Below, piece after piece: positions 9,021 to 18,608 of a stretch of 64,000 bases of DNA. A model generated the notes under the pieces. The model was not told the origin of the DNA. It saw nothing but the letters and a program-made list of their open reading frames with translations, and ran no database searches. The DNA is from Bacillota bacterium (lineage in GTDB: Bacteria; Bacillota; Clostridia; Lachnospirales; Lachnospiraceae): NCBI GenBank assembly GCA_023414355.1, contig JAEZOB010000040.1, positions 124,001 through 188,000 on the forward strand, in the 5' to 3' direction. Each line of letters begins with the position of its first letter. Positions within the stretch are counted from its first letter, which is position 1. The position numbers were made by a program, and so were the translations under genes.

Positions 9021-10211
9021 TTACTCATTTCTTAAAGCGTCGATCGGATTAAGCTTTGCTGCTTTACTAGCCGGCATGTATCCAAAGATGACACCGACTC
9101 CGACGGATACGCAGAAGGAGAGAATGATACTGTTGGTGGTAGGAAGGGCATTTATTTTTGCCAGGTTACCAACCAAATAGGTTAGGAAGGTGCCTAATAA
9201 AATACCAAGAACACCGCCCAGAGTACTGGTTAATCCTGCTTCCAGTACAAATTGTCTTCTGATATCCCGGTACTTTGCACCCAGGGATTTGCGAATTCCG
9301 ATTTCTTTAATTCTTTCTGATACAGAGACGAGCATGATATTCATGATTCCTACACCTGCTACCACCAAGGAAATACCGGCGATTACGGAGGACATTATGG
9401 TAAGAACTGCAAGCTCGGTATCAATACTGTTCAACATATCAACCATATTTCTGATATAAAAAGCTTTTTTATCACGAAATGTATTGAAGAGATATTTCTG
9501 TAATTTATCTGTTTCAGCGGCAACAAAGGAACGATCCTTAATGTAGAATTCATAGGAACCGATGGTTCCATACCCAAATAGCCGTGAAGCTGTGGAATAC
9601 GGCATATAGATACAGTTATCGGAGGACCATTCGGTTGCCTGCTCCGCTTTTCCGGAACTGGGCTTTAGTATTCCCACGATAGTGAGCTGCTCTCCGTTCA
9701 ATAATAACGTATCTCCTGGCCGTGCTTTTCCTTTAAAGAGCTTTTGGTCCACATAGCAGCCAATGACACAATTTCTTTGTAATGTAGAGACATCGGAATA
9801 GGAGATCGTTCTGCCGGTGGCCACCTTTTTGTTGACCAGATCAGTATAATACTCGTCGACGCCACTGATGGTGGAGGTCTCTATCTTATCCCCGTTTTTA
9901 TATATTGTTGCCTGAATCGGAACGGTGGGGGTAACTCCCTTGATCGTATCCTTATGCTCTTTTGCATATTGATACATGTCCGATTCTGTTAACATCTTAT
10001 TGCCGTTTCTTCCGTATATGGTAACACTGACATTATAGAGTCCCATATCGGCATAAGAATCCAGCATATCATTATAGAAGCCTTGTATTAAGCTTGATAA
10101 GGTGATTACTGAGGACACACCTATGATCATACCCAGCATGGTTAGAAATGAGCGCATGCGGTTTTTGGATATATTAGCCCATACTACTTTCAGCGTCTGC
10201 CATATTGTCAT
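9021..10211 (-). CDS. MacB/FtsX-type ABC transporter permease
   Basis: About 396 residues. An N-terminal membrane segment follows MRSFLTMLGMIIGVSSVI, the typical MacB permease start; a large extracellular MacB core domain follows (about 45-270), then three membrane segments with VSERIKEIGIRKSLGA, the conserved FtsX cytoplasmic motif. It is the permease of a tripartite-type exporter with the ATPase and HlyD-like adaptor upstream. The ATG at 10211 has AAAGGAG in front; it overlaps the end of the ATPase gene by 38 bases in another frame, so the two are tightly coupled. Substrate unknown; peptides, antibiotics or lipoproteins are common for this family. Confidence 0.9.
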   Translation of the reverse strand: MTIWQTLKVVWANISKNRMRSFLTMLGMIIGVSSVITLSSLIQGFYNDMLDSYADMGLYNVSVTIYGRNGNKMLTESDMYQYAKEHKDTIKGVTPTVPIQATIYKNGDKIETSTISGVDEYYTDLVNKKVATGRTISYSDVSTLQRNCVIGCYVDQKLFKGKARPGDTLLLNGEQLTIVGILKPSSGKAEQATEWSSDNCIYMPYSTASRLFGYGTIGSYEFYIKDRSFVAAETDKLQKYLFNTFRDKKAFYIRNMVDMLNSIDTELAVLTIMSSVIAGISLVVAGVGIMNIMLVSVSERIKEIGIRKSLGAKYRDIRRQFVLEAGLTSTLGGVLGILLGTFLTYLVGNLAKINALPTTNSIILSFCVSVGVGVIFGYMPASKAAKLNPIDALRNE

Positions 10212-10911
10212 GTTTATACTCCTTTGCATTGCCGTCATAGACGACAGCTCCATCCGAGATCTTAATAATTCTTTCTGCTTCGGTGGCAATTGCCTGGTCA
10301 TGCGTAATTAATACGATGGTATTTCCCTCTTCATGCAAGTTGTGAAGGATGTCAAGTACTTCTTTACCGGTCTTTGAATCGAGTGCTCCGGTAGGCTCAT
10401 CGGCAAGGATCAGAGAGGGCTCTGCAACCAGAGCTCTTGCAATGGAAGCTCTCTGCTGCTGTCCGCCGGAAAGCTGTGTCGGAAAGCTTTTATGCTTATT
10501 CTCCAGACCGACCTTCCTCAGAACCTCCAGGGAACGTCTTTTACGTTCCCTGTCTCCTACCTTAGCATACATTAGCGGTAATCCTACATTGTCAAGGATG
10601 CTCTGTTTCGGCAGCAGATTATACTGCTGAAAGATGAAGCCAATCGTCCTGTTGCGGATCTCAGCCAGGTCATCACCCTTTAATTGACTTACATCTCTTC
10701 CGTCCAACAGATATTGCCCGCTGGTGGGTGTGTCCAAAGCTCCGATAATATTCATGACAGTTGATTTGCCACTGCCTGACTTGCCGATGATAGCTACCAT
10801 CTCGCCCTTGTAAATGGTCATATTAATACCGTTATTGGCTTTGATTTCCGTGTCACCGACATTATATATTTTATAAATATCTTTTAGTTCAATTAATGCT
10901 TCCTTTTCCAT
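10174..10911 (-). CDS. MacB/LolD-type ABC transporter ATPase
   Basis: About 245 residues with Walker A GKSGSGKST, Q-loop FQQYNLLPK, signature LSGGQQQR, Walker B LILADEPTGALD and H-loop ITHD, all intact. It is of the LolD/MacB subclass that powers FtsX-like permeases by mechanotransmission. The start at 10911 has GGAG six bases upstream. It lies between the adaptor (10959-12527) and the permease, overlapping the latter. The C-terminal tail after the H-loop is slightly extended and ends DAESSMG. Confidence 0.93.
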   Translation of the reverse strand: MEKEALIELKDIYKIYNVGDTEIKANNGINMTIYKGEMVAIIGKSGSGKSTVMNIIGALDTPTSGQYLLDGRDVSQLKGDDLAEIRNRTIGFIFQQYNLLPKQSILDNVGLPLMYAKVGDRERKRRSLEVLRKVGLENKHKSFPTQLSGGQQQRASIARALVAEPSLILADEPTGALDSKTGKEVLDILHNLHEEGNTIVLITHDQAIATEAERIIKISDGAVVYDGNAKEYKHDNMADAESSMG

Positions 10912-10958
10912 ATTAATCTCCATTCTTACGAAAACCTGTATATGAGAAGCTCCCGCTA

Positions 10959-12527
10959 TTACCACATATTATTTGCCGTATCTACCATACTGTTGTCATA
11001 TGGTACATAGACTGTCTCGCCTTCCTTGATACCGCTCTTGATCTCGACATTCACGCCATCATTGATACCAATCTCTACAGTAACTGGCTTAAAGCCAGCC
11101 GGTGCTCCGGTTTTGGGATCTGCTACAGCCCCTTCGGACTGGACGTATACGATGTTATCCCTTTGTAGAGAAGCGCTGGGGATAGTAAGTACATTTTCTG
11201 CCTTTTCGATGACGACATTTCCTGTAACGTTCATACCCGGTAACAGGTTGTTATATTTCTCAACCTTGATAGTAACCGGATAAGAGGTGATGCCGTTATT
11301 GGTGTTACCCTTTAGGCTGATTTCCTCAATAATACCCTCGAAGCTGGCTTCAGGAAAGTTATCGGTAGTAATGGTAACCTTTTGACCCGCGGAAAGATTG
11401 CAAATCTGAAGTTCGTCAATATTCATATCGAATTTAAGGTATCCCATATCATAAATAATTGCCATAGGTCCAGCCTGTGTGTCTGTGACAGGATCGATTG
11501 TATCACCCTGCTTCTTGTTCTTTGTGATTACTTTGCCGGAAATCGGTGCGGTAATGGTATAATGCTCCATCTGTTTTTTCTGCGTATCCAGAGTGAGCTC
11601 AGCTTCCCGGATACTGATATCTGCACTTTTAATCTGGCTGTCCAGGTTCTTAGAGGAAAGGGTAAGGATAGTAGCACCTTTCTCAACCCACTGACCCTCC
11701 TTCACAGATAGTTGTGCGATTGTTCCTGCGGTTTCAGACGTAAGAGCGGTCTGTGTCTCAGCGCGGAAGGTACCGTTGCTGTTGCAGACAACTCCCGACA
11801 CGGAAGCCTCTGCCAGATCTCCTGCTTTGATTCCGCCGGAATTCTTTACGCTGATGGTTACTTTTTTAGCAATTACGCCACCTTCAATAACCTCTTCCAT
11901 ATTGCTGACATTCGTTACTTTGCCCTTAATGGTCTCGCCGGTTGCTTCCATGGTAATAGAAGCCGACTTGCCGATCCAGGAGCTTTTAGCCTCATAGGAA
12001 GGGAACAGCAGGTCCAGATACATACTGTCGCTGTTATATATATCTGCGATGGTGGTACCGGGTTGAAGAGAAGCACCCTCCTTGACATACAGCTTTTTGA
12101 TGTATCCACTTTCTTTGGCGCTGATACTTAAATCAGCCTGTTTATCAAGCGTATCCTGATAAAGTAGCTTTGCCTTATCGACATTTAATTCAGCTGTTTT
12201 CATGCTGTTTTCGATCTCACTGGTACTGATCTGATAAAGTAGCTGACCTTTATTTACGGAATCTCCCTCTTCAAATGGAGCGGATAGTATCTCGCCCTTG
12301 ACCAATGATTTTACCTCATATTGGTCTGCCGGATTCAAGGTTCCTTTTCCTGAGATGGAGGATTCTACCTTTCCTATGGCAGCCTGTGCAGTTGTAAACT
12401 GTGCATCCGCTTTCGTCGGTTTTGATCTTGTTACGAAGAAGATAACAACCGCCGCGATGAGTAATAGGATAATAACCCATTTAATTACTTTCTTTCGATT
12501 TATATTTTTAAAAGTGATCCTTTTCAT
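10959..12527 (-). CDS. HlyD/MacA-type efflux adaptor (membrane fusion protein)
   Basis: A 522-residue protein with one N-terminal membrane segment after a basic KKVIKW anchor, then two biotinyl-lipoyl-like halves (VKSLVKGEILSAPFEEGD and TAGTIAQLSVKEGQW), helical hairpins, and beta-barrel domains ending near IVYVQSEGAV. This is an adaptor of the MacA/YknX kind, larger than usual because the lipoyl/barrel units seem partly duplicated. In Gram-positives such proteins sit outside the membrane and gate the MacB-type pump. It follows the SLH gene by 17 bases and precedes the ATPase by 47. Confidence 0.9.
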   Translation of the reverse strand: MKRITFKNINRKKVIKWVIILLLIAAVVIFFVTRSKPTKADAQFTTAQAAIGKVESSISGKGTLNPADQYEVKSLVKGEILSAPFEEGDSVNKGQLLYQISTSEIENSMKTAELNVDKAKLLYQDTLDKQADLSISAKESGYIKKLYVKEGASLQPGTTIADIYNSDSMYLDLLFPSYEAKSSWIGKSASITMEATGETIKGKVTNVSNMEEVIEGGVIAKKVTISVKNSGGIKAGDLAEASVSGVVCNSNGTFRAETQTALTSETAGTIAQLSVKEGQWVEKGATILTLSSKNLDSQIKSADISIREAELTLDTQKKQMEHYTITAPISGKVITKNKKQGDTIDPVTDTQAGPMAIIYDMGYLKFDMNIDELQICNLSAGQKVTITTDNFPEASFEGIIEEISLKGNTNNGITSYPVTIKVEKYNNLLPGMNVTGNVVIEKAENVLTIPSASLQRDNIVYVQSEGAVADPKTGAPAGFKPVTVEIGINDGVNVEIKSGIKEGETVYVPYDNSMVDTANNMW

Positions 12528-12544
12528 CTGTCCTGATCCTTTCG

Positions 12545-14800
12545 TTATTTGGTTACTACGATGATACGTATCGGTCCGTTAGCATTTTCCATATATCCTT
12601 CAAGCAAGGTACCGTTCTTGCTGGTGATATCCTCTAAGGTACCTTTATAATAGCTACCGGACTTATAGAAGAATACCAGTGCATCGTCGGAGATACGATA
12701 TACCTTATCGCCTGAGTTAGCCTGTTTTCCATCAATGTATAAAAGACGAGTCCTTTGAAGGTTCTTTACTTCCTTAATGGAATTATCCTCGAATTTCACT
12801 GCCTTCGGTCCGGGAGTGATATCCCAGGTAACTTCATTGAGTGAAATCTGTTGCTCGGTTCCGAAATCAAAGGTTAGCTGATATGCATAAATTCCCTTTG
12901 TATAATCCGGGGTTACAGCTTTTACCAGCATACCACACTGATAATAGGAATCTGATATATTGCGAAGAACAAGATCCGTAATCTCTCCCGAGGAATTCAC
13001 CCGGCAGAAAACGACTTGGTCGGAGCCCCAGGTGATTTCTCTCAGACGTGAGGTGGTCACCTTGTGATAATCCTTATTATTCACCTCGATCACCTTAGCA
13101 TCAGAAGCTACTTTTCTGGAGGTGATATCAGATATATTATTTCCATTGAAGTAATCCACCCTTTTTATACTGGAGGTTCCATTTAAGAAGCTTACTTCGA
13201 CTAAGTCACCGGTACGATAGGAGGTATCTGTAGTCGGGAATTCCAGCACGGTTCCTCCGGTCTCCACAATTTTGATTACTTTACTTACATTCCCGTCTTT
13301 ATTTTCATCCCGGACCACCTTATCTAATACCTCAAGTACATAGCCTGAAAGTGTAGTGGACATTTTATCTATTTTGTAGATATCAGCTACTGATCCGTTG
13401 TAGCCGAATGCAACCGCAACGTTGTCACCTTCCTGTATATCGTTTTGTACAAGCCTTGCACCCCAGGCGTTTTCCGTCATATCCTTCATATCGCCGTCAT
13501 CCGCACCGGAGGTACTCACAGGATAGATTGTTAAATTATAGGTTTTTCCTGCAACGGTGATCGAAGTGGGAGCTGAAAGAGTTGGGCCTACTGAATTTAG
13601 GACACCGTAGACGGTATCTCTGTAAACCCATACGCTTTTTAACTCCTTCGCGTAATAAATAACATCCGTATTCTTAACATCATTTACGGAAATACTCTTT
13701 CCGTTCTTATAAATCTTTCCATTGCCGATATCAAAGCCCAGGCTTTTCTGCCAATTACCGCCGGCAAGCCTTGACTGAAGCGGAAGGAGATAGGATACCT
13801 TGTCATCTCTTCCCAAAAGAAGTACGACCATCTGATTCTTTTTAATACCATAATTTCTGATCAGATAGTTGATATCATCATTTTTATCTGCGGTGTATGT
13901 CGTACCTGATACAGTCAGTTGCAAAGGAGTACCATTAGTATTAGTAACGGCATCCAGATTTCCATACACCTTCTTGTCATATACCCATACCTTATTCAAC
14001 TGGTCAGCATAATAGAGGACGCTGTAGTCACTGATATCATCAGCTGAGATGGTTTTATCATCCTGTAGTATCTTATAATTAGAAATATCCTTAGCAAGCT
14101 TCTTGCTCCAGTTTCCTTCTGCGAGGACCGGACCCTTGGATTTCTTTTCAAGCAGTGCCTGATAATTTATTTTTCCATCAGTATCGACGGTATAACCGAG
14201 GGTCTGAGCATAAATCTGTCCTGACTTATTCTTTGCATTCAACAGATTATAAAACAGATTTATGCAATTAGCCTTTGTCAGCTTATCAGTTTCGCTTTTG
14301 CTGATGTTCTCGTTTAAGCCTAGCTCCTTGAACTTATCAAATCTGCTGCCGGAAAGCCGATTACTGAAATCTTCATTGGTATATCCGAGAATGGCAAGTG
14401 TACCATAAGCGGCTTCCTTGAGAGTAACAGCCTGCTTCGGCTTAAATTTACCTCCCAGGTACCCGCTCATATAGCCCTTGGATACTGCCATCTGAATATA
14501 GGTTGCTTTTGTTGTGTTTGTTTTAACATCCTGAAAAAGCTTTGATGTTTTGGTTGATTTGACATCCCCGGCACTTAAGGATGCCTGCACCAGTATCTGT
14601 GCGAATTCTTCTCGGGTAGCAAATTTACCCTTTACTACGCGGTTGCCTGCACTATCTCTTGTAATTCCTGCCAGATCGGTTATATCGGCAGCTTTCGTCC
14701 CGGATGCTGCATAGGCATCGGCCGGCGCTGACTGGATGATAAATATTCCAAGCAGTAAACATGCTAATATAACTCTGAATGAACGTGTAACAGATTTCAT
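12545..14800 (-). CDS. S-layer homology domain surface protein, first gene of the exporter operon
   Basis: A 751-residue protein with a signal peptide (cleavage expected near AYAAS). Residues about 40-200 hold SLH-type repeats (FATREEFAQILVQASL, YIQMAVSKGYMSGYLGG, LKEAAYGTLAILGYT), which attach proteins to secondary cell wall polymer. The remaining 550 residues are beta-rich and contain recurring SxxxVYYAxxLxxVWVY units (for example DYSVLYYADQLNKVWVYDKKVYG and DVIYYAKELKSVWVYRDTVYG), suggesting internal duplication. It heads a leftward operon with the HlyD-like adaptor and MacB-type pump, so it may be a wall-anchored component or cargo of that system. That link is inferred from gene order. 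Confidence 0.85.
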   Translation of the reverse strand: MKSVTRSFRVILACLLLGIFIIQSAPADAYAASGTKAADITDLAGITRDSAGNRVVKGKFATREEFAQILVQASLSAGDVKSTKTSKLFQDVKTNTTKATYIQMAVSKGYMSGYLGGKFKPKQAVTLKEAAYGTLAILGYTNEDFSNRLSGSRFDKFKELGLNENISKSETDKLTKANCINLFYNLLNAKNKSGQIYAQTLGYTVDTDGKINYQALLEKKSKGPVLAEGNWSKKLAKDISNYKILQDDKTISADDISDYSVLYYADQLNKVWVYDKKVYGNLDAVTNTNGTPLQLTVSGTTYTADKNDDINYLIRNYGIKKNQMVVLLLGRDDKVSYLLPLQSRLAGGNWQKSLGFDIGNGKIYKNGKSISVNDVKNTDVIYYAKELKSVWVYRDTVYGVLNSVGPTLSAPTSITVAGKTYNLTIYPVSTSGADDGDMKDMTENAWGARLVQNDIQEGDNVAVAFGYNGSVADIYKIDKMSTTLSGYVLEVLDKVVRDENKDGNVSKVIKIVETGGTVLEFPTTDTSYRTGDLVEVSFLNGTSSIKRVDYFNGNNISDITSRKVASDAKVIEVNNKDYHKVTTSRLREITWGSDQVVFCRVNSSGEITDLVLRNISDSYYQCGMLVKAVTPDYTKGIYAYQLTFDFGTEQQISLNEVTWDITPGPKAVKFEDNSIKEVKNLQRTRLLYIDGKQANSGDKVYRISDDALVFFYKSGSYYKGTLEDITSKNGTLLEGYMENANGPIRIIVVTK

Positions 14801-15246
14801 TATTATTAAAACCTCCCTTTTATATTTGCCCCTTTAGTTCATACGGTTATGCCGTTCTCCCGTCACTCTTTGATTAAAGTCTGAAAGGTGCTGTGCACAT
14901 TTTCAGATAACATATAATGCAATTAGAAACGGGCATACATTGCATTATATGTTATCCGAAAAGCACTATTGGTGCTTTAGACTTTAATCGTACTTATTCT
15001 TCCTGAATAATCAAGTTGTGGAATGAATTGGGTCAATGAATATTAACGATAATTATACAGCATTTTTTTCAATTTGCATTAAAGGAATATTAAAAAAATT
15101 ATAAAGATTATCTTAAGATATAGAAATTGGATGCAAAAAGCACTGCCTGATACTTTAATTATAATTAAAAGTCTAAATTCCGGCGTGTCGGAATAAGATA
15201 TGAAAGAGGCATTCCATCGTATGTCCATATCTAAGGAGGGATTTAA
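14801..15246. repeat. Intergenic region holding a long imperfect inverted repeat (14873-14988)
   Basis: Arms begin ATTAAAGTCT (14873) and end AGACTTTAAT (14988). The inner 19 bases, GATAACATATAATGCAAT and their complement, pair almost perfectly around a 15-base loop. Within each arm lies a smaller hairpin (GTGC..GCAC and AGCACtattgGTGCT). The whole could be the SLH mRNA leader, a MITE-like element or a protein-binding dyad. It lacks a T tract. The remaining 260 bases to the next gene are AT-rich with no clear motif other than the ribosome-binding site at 15232. Confidence 0.7.
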
Positions 15247-16815
15247 GTGGACCTGATAAAAAAGAATATTCATATGAATAAATTGAGATGTAAGAGTACC
15301 CTGCAGCTTACATTGGACGATGATTTCAATGTCCCCGACGTCAAACCGGACATTGACCAGATAATTACTGCGCAGGGAGAAGTCAGAATTAATGACATCA
15401 AGGCTGTGAACGGTAAATTGCTAGTAAAAGGGGCACTTCGCTTTAATGCATTATTCTTGAGTGAAGGTGATGCCAGACCAATTCAAAACCTGTCAGGAGA
15501 AATCCCCTTTGATGAGACAATCAACATGGATGTCAATTGTGCAGATGACGAACCGATTGTCAAATGGGAACTGGAGGATCTCTCAACCGGACTGATCAAT
15601 TCCAGAAAACTGAGTGTGCGCTCGATCGTAAGACTGTATGTAGCAGTGGAGGATCTGTATGACGAAGAGACTGCGGTCATGGTGGAAGGTTCCGAAGATA
15701 TTCAGTACATAAACAAGAAGATTGAGGTTACCAATGTTGCTATCAATAAAAAGGATACCTACCGCATCAAGGATGAAATAGTCCTTCCGGCTAATAAGGC
15801 AAATATAACCTCTCTGCTTTATCAGGACATTGGCTTAAGTAATGTTGAGGTACGACTCCTGGAAGACAAGTTCACAATTAAGGGTGAAATACCCGTGTTT
15901 GTCCTCTATGCCGGTGAAGATGAGGATAATTCGATTGAATATTACGAGTCAGAAGTACCTTTCAGCGGGACGATTGAATGCAATGGTTGTACGGAGGATA
16001 TGGTAGAGGATATTACCTTCAGCATCGCCAGCAATAATATGGAGGTCAAGCCGGACACAGACGGTGAGGAGAGAGTCCTCGATATAGAGGTCAACTTAGA
16101 ATTGGGAATTAAAGCTTATGAAACCTGTGAGCCGGAAATTTTGTGTGACATCTACAGCCCACTGAAGGAAATCACCCCGATCATGCGAAATGCGGACTAT
16201 GAGAATCTGGTAATCAAGAATAATAGTAAATACCGGATCGCTGACCGAATCAGGGTATCCGAGGATCAGCCGAGAATCCTCCAGATCTGCCATGCCAACG
16301 GGGATATCCAAATTGATGATGTGAATGCGGAAGGGACAGAGCTTCTCGTAGATGGCATCATAGAAGTAAAAATATTGTATATCTCCGAAGAAGACCGCAG
16401 ACCGTTGAACTCCCTTCGAGGCGCGATACCATTTTCACAGGTGATTGAACTGAAAGGAATGAAGCCTGGCAGTAATTATGAAGTGAAGCCCGGAATTGAT
16501 CAGCTGAGTGTTATGATGCTGGATAGTGAGGAGATAGAAGTCAAAGCGACCATTAATCTGAATACGATCGTATTTGACGTGATTACCGAACCGATCATAA
16601 CTGATGTTACCGTAGCACCATTAGACATGGAAAAGCTACAGGCAATGCCCGGAATCATCGGATATGTGGTGAAAAGAGAGGATTCTCTGTGGAATATTGC
16701 AAAGAAATATTATACGACCGTGGATAACATCATGGCTGTGAACGAGCTTGAGAATGAGCGAATTCAGGAAGGTGATAAGTTGATTATTACCAAGAAGGTA
16801 GATACTGTATTATAA
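15247..16815 (+). CDS. SPOCS (DUF3794) repeat plus LysM domain protein
   Basis: A 522-residue protein built of SPOCS/DUF3794 repeats, recognisable from VPDVKPDIDQIITAQGEV at the start and from the repeated pattern VKGALRFNALFLSE...ETINMD, with a C-terminal LysM (YVVKREDSLWNIAKKYYTT). The family is frequent in spore-forming Clostridia and is linked to the spore coat or envelope (SipL of Clostridioides difficile has the same SPOCS-LysM build). The start is a GTG at 15247, with AAGGAGG six bases upstream; no nearby ATG has a better site. No signal peptide, in keeping with assembly inside the mother cell. Confidence 0.88.
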   Translation: MDLIKKNIHMNKLRCKSTLQLTLDDDFNVPDVKPDIDQIITAQGEVRINDIKAVNGKLLVKGALRFNALFLSEGDARPIQNLSGEIPFDETINMDVNCADDEPIVKWELEDLSTGLINSRKLSVRSIVRLYVAVEDLYDEETAVMVEGSEDIQYINKKIEVTNVAINKKDTYRIKDEIVLPANKANITSLLYQDIGLSNVEVRLLEDKFTIKGEIPVFVLYAGEDEDNSIEYYESEVPFSGTIECNGCTEDMVEDITFSIASNNMEVKPDTDGEERVLDIEVNLELGIKAYETCEPEILCDIYSPLKEITPIMRNADYENLVIKNNSKYRIADRIRVSEDQPRILQICHANGDIQIDDVNAEGTELLVDGIIEVKILYISEEDRRPLNSLRGAIPFSQVIELKGMKPGSNYEVKPGIDQLSVMMLDSEEIEVKATINLNTIVFDVITEPIITDVTVAPLDMEKLQAMPGIIGYVVKREDSLWNIAKKYYTTVDNIMAVNELENERIQEGDKLIITKKVDTVL

Positions 16816-16950
16816 TTTGATTTTCCTATTAACATTTTGTGGATATATGCCGAAATAAACTATACAGAAAAAAGCGGACACGGATGTTCGAACAAAGAAA
16901 CCAAGGAGAAGAGTTTCTCCTGCTATTATTAATCACGGAGGATTGATTAT

Positions 16951-17544
16951 ATGGGTGTAAACGGAGTAACAGGCGTAGGCCAGACCTACGAAAGTGGATC
17001 AACATCGAAAGCAAAAGCTAGTCAGAACGCAGAAAAGAATCAAACGAAGCAGGAGGATACCTCTGCAGCAGTATATGAGAAAAGCGAGACGATACCGGAA
17101 ACACCAAAGAAAATTTATACCAGGGATGAGGTATCAGTGAATCGTCTGATGGCGGAGGTTGACAGGAGGACACAGAGCCTGAGGGAGCTGGTTCAGAGAC
17201 TAATCATAAAGCAGGGTGAAACCTTTACAGATGCAACAGATATCTATCAAAAGCTTCGCGAGGGCAAGGTTCAAGTAGATGATGCGACCAGAGCACAGGC
17301 ACAGAAGGATATCGCAGAGGACGGCTTCTGGGGCGTGGAACAGACTTCAGGAAGAATGGTGGAATTTGCCAAAGCATTATCCGGCGGTGATCCTGCCAAG
17401 GCGAATGAGATGATTGCAGCTGTCAAGAAGGGTCTCGAAGAGGCGAAGAAAGCCTGGGGCGGTGACCTTCCGGAGATCAGTCAGAAGACGGTTGATGCCA
17501 CCATCAAGAAACTGGAAGAATGGCGTGACGGAACCGGCGAGTAG
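16951..17544 (+). CDS. Unrecognised 197-residue helical protein
   Basis: The N-terminal 65 residues are low complexity and polar (Ser, Lys, Gln, Glu rich), followed by a helical domain with LMAEVDRRTQSLRELVQRL and the conserved-looking block DDATRAQAQKDIAEDGFWG. The end GGDLPEISQKTVDATIKKL also looks conserved. I believe similar proteins occur widely in Lachnospiraceae, but I cannot name a function. No signal peptide or membrane segment. A GGAGG-type site precedes the ATG and a clear terminator follows, so it is a single-gene unit. Confidence 0.75.
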   Translation: MGVNGVTGVGQTYESGSTSKAKASQNAEKNQTKQEDTSAAVYEKSETIPETPKKIYTRDEVSVNRLMAEVDRRTQSLRELVQRLIIKQGETFTDATDIYQKLREGKVQVDDATRAQAQKDIAEDGFWGVEQTSGRMVEFAKALSGGDPAKANEMIAAVKKGLEEAKKAWGGDLPEISQKTVDATIKKLEEWRDGTGE

Positions 17545-17569
17545 ATTGAGAAATATTACTATAAAATTT

Positions 17570-17600
17570 AGGAGATGTTGCGAAACATCTCCTTTTTATT
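17570..17600 (+). terminator. Intrinsic terminator after the 16951-17544 gene
   Basis: AGGAGATGTT, loop GCGA, AACATCTCCT, then TTTTTATTT. Confidence 0.88.
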
Positions 17601-17603
17601 TAT

Positions 17604-17638
17604 GACGATAGAAAGTTCGCAGAGCGTACTTTCTATCG
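17604..17638. repeat. Second hairpin just after the terminator
   Basis: ACGATAGAAAGT and ACTTTCTATCGT flank an 11-base loop containing TTCGCAGAG. No T tract follows. Similar hairpins follow other terminators at 38146 and 48949. Confidence 0.6.
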
Positions 17639-17658
17639 TTTAGAATCAGGACATACTA

Positions 17659-18525
17659 TTATCTGGGCCAATATGGGGTGGTAAGGAAGACCTGCTTTCC
17701 GAAATGCCTGTGCTTTTTAAAATATGTAAGAGCTTTTTTAGCTAATTCACGATTTTGATAGATACCGAATACAGTAGGTCCGCTGCCGCTCATCAGTGAA
17801 TTCAATGCACCCAGCTCTTTCATCTTGTCCTTGATTTCTGAGATAATCGGATATTCCTTTATAGTAACAGTCTGTAGTATGTTATCCATAGATTTCGCAA
17901 GAGAGTGAAGATCTGCGTCAGCCAATGCCATTCTCATTGCTGAAATATCCGGATGAACGATCTTTTCATTCAGCTTCAGATTCTCATACACATATTTGGT
18001 GGAGACGCTGATATCAGGCTTCACAAGCAGTATAGAACAGGAGGGAATGGGTGGAAGAGGAGTCAGGATCTCTCCGATTCCTTCAGACAGAGCAGTCCCG
18101 AGCCGGATGCAGTAGGGTACATCGGCACCGATTTGTACCCCTAGCTTCATGAGCTCTTCTTTTGAGACATTTTTATGAAACAGTTGATTTAAACCGAGTA
18201 GAGTAGCAGCCGCATCCGAGCTTCCACCTGCGAGTCCTGCCGCAACCGGAATCTGCTTTTCCAAGTGGATAGATAAGCCTGTGCTTAGTCCATAGGTTTC
18301 CATAAAAAGAGAAGCGGCCTTATAAACCAGATTATCCTGATTGCTGGGAAGAAAAGAGAGATTCGTAGTCATGGCAATTCCTTGCTCCGCGGTGCGATTG
18401 ATCGTAATCACATCATGTAATTCGAGAGACTGCATGATCATACATACATCATGATATCCGTCCTCGCGTCTTCTTAATACATCCAATCCAAGATTTATCT
18501 TTGCATAAGCATTTACTGTAATCAT
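17659..18525 (-). CDS. ispE: 4-diphosphocytidyl-2-C-methyl-D-erythritol kinase
   Basis: A GHMP-family kinase of the non-mevalonate isoprenoid pathway. It opens with AYAKINLGLDVL, has the ATP-binding loop PVAAGLAGGSSDAAATL and the C-terminal LMSGSGPTVFG, all IspE hallmarks. From the ATG at 18525 it has 288 residues, the family norm; the frame is open to 18585 with a GGTGG ahead of an ATG there, so a 20-residue longer form is not excluded. It is followed on its 3' side by the hairpin at 17604-17638. It lies downstream of spoIIR by some 80 bases and may share its transcript. Confidence 0.93.
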   Translation of the reverse strand: MITVNAYAKINLGLDVLRRREDGYHDVCMIMQSLELHDVITINRTAEQGIAMTTNLSFLPSNQDNLVYKAASLFMETYGLSTGLSIHLEKQIPVAAGLAGGSSDAAATLLGLNQLFHKNVSKEELMKLGVQIGADVPYCIRLGTALSEGIGEILTPLPPIPSCSILLVKPDISVSTKYVYENLKLNEKIVHPDISAMRMALADADLHSLAKSMDNILQTVTIKEYPIISEIKDKMKELGALNSLMSGSGPTVFGIYQNRELAKKALTYFKKHRHFGKQVFLTTPYWPR

Positions 18526-18608
18526 TTGCCGGCTACCCCCATGAAATCGTCCTTTGCTCCAATCAGAGTATATCCATTTTACCATATTGATACCACCCGC
18601 ACAATGTG

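Noticed and set aside
11382..12131. Rightward open frames inside the adaptor gene
   Set aside because: They are shadows of the long HlyD-type gene on the other strand, with no start signals.
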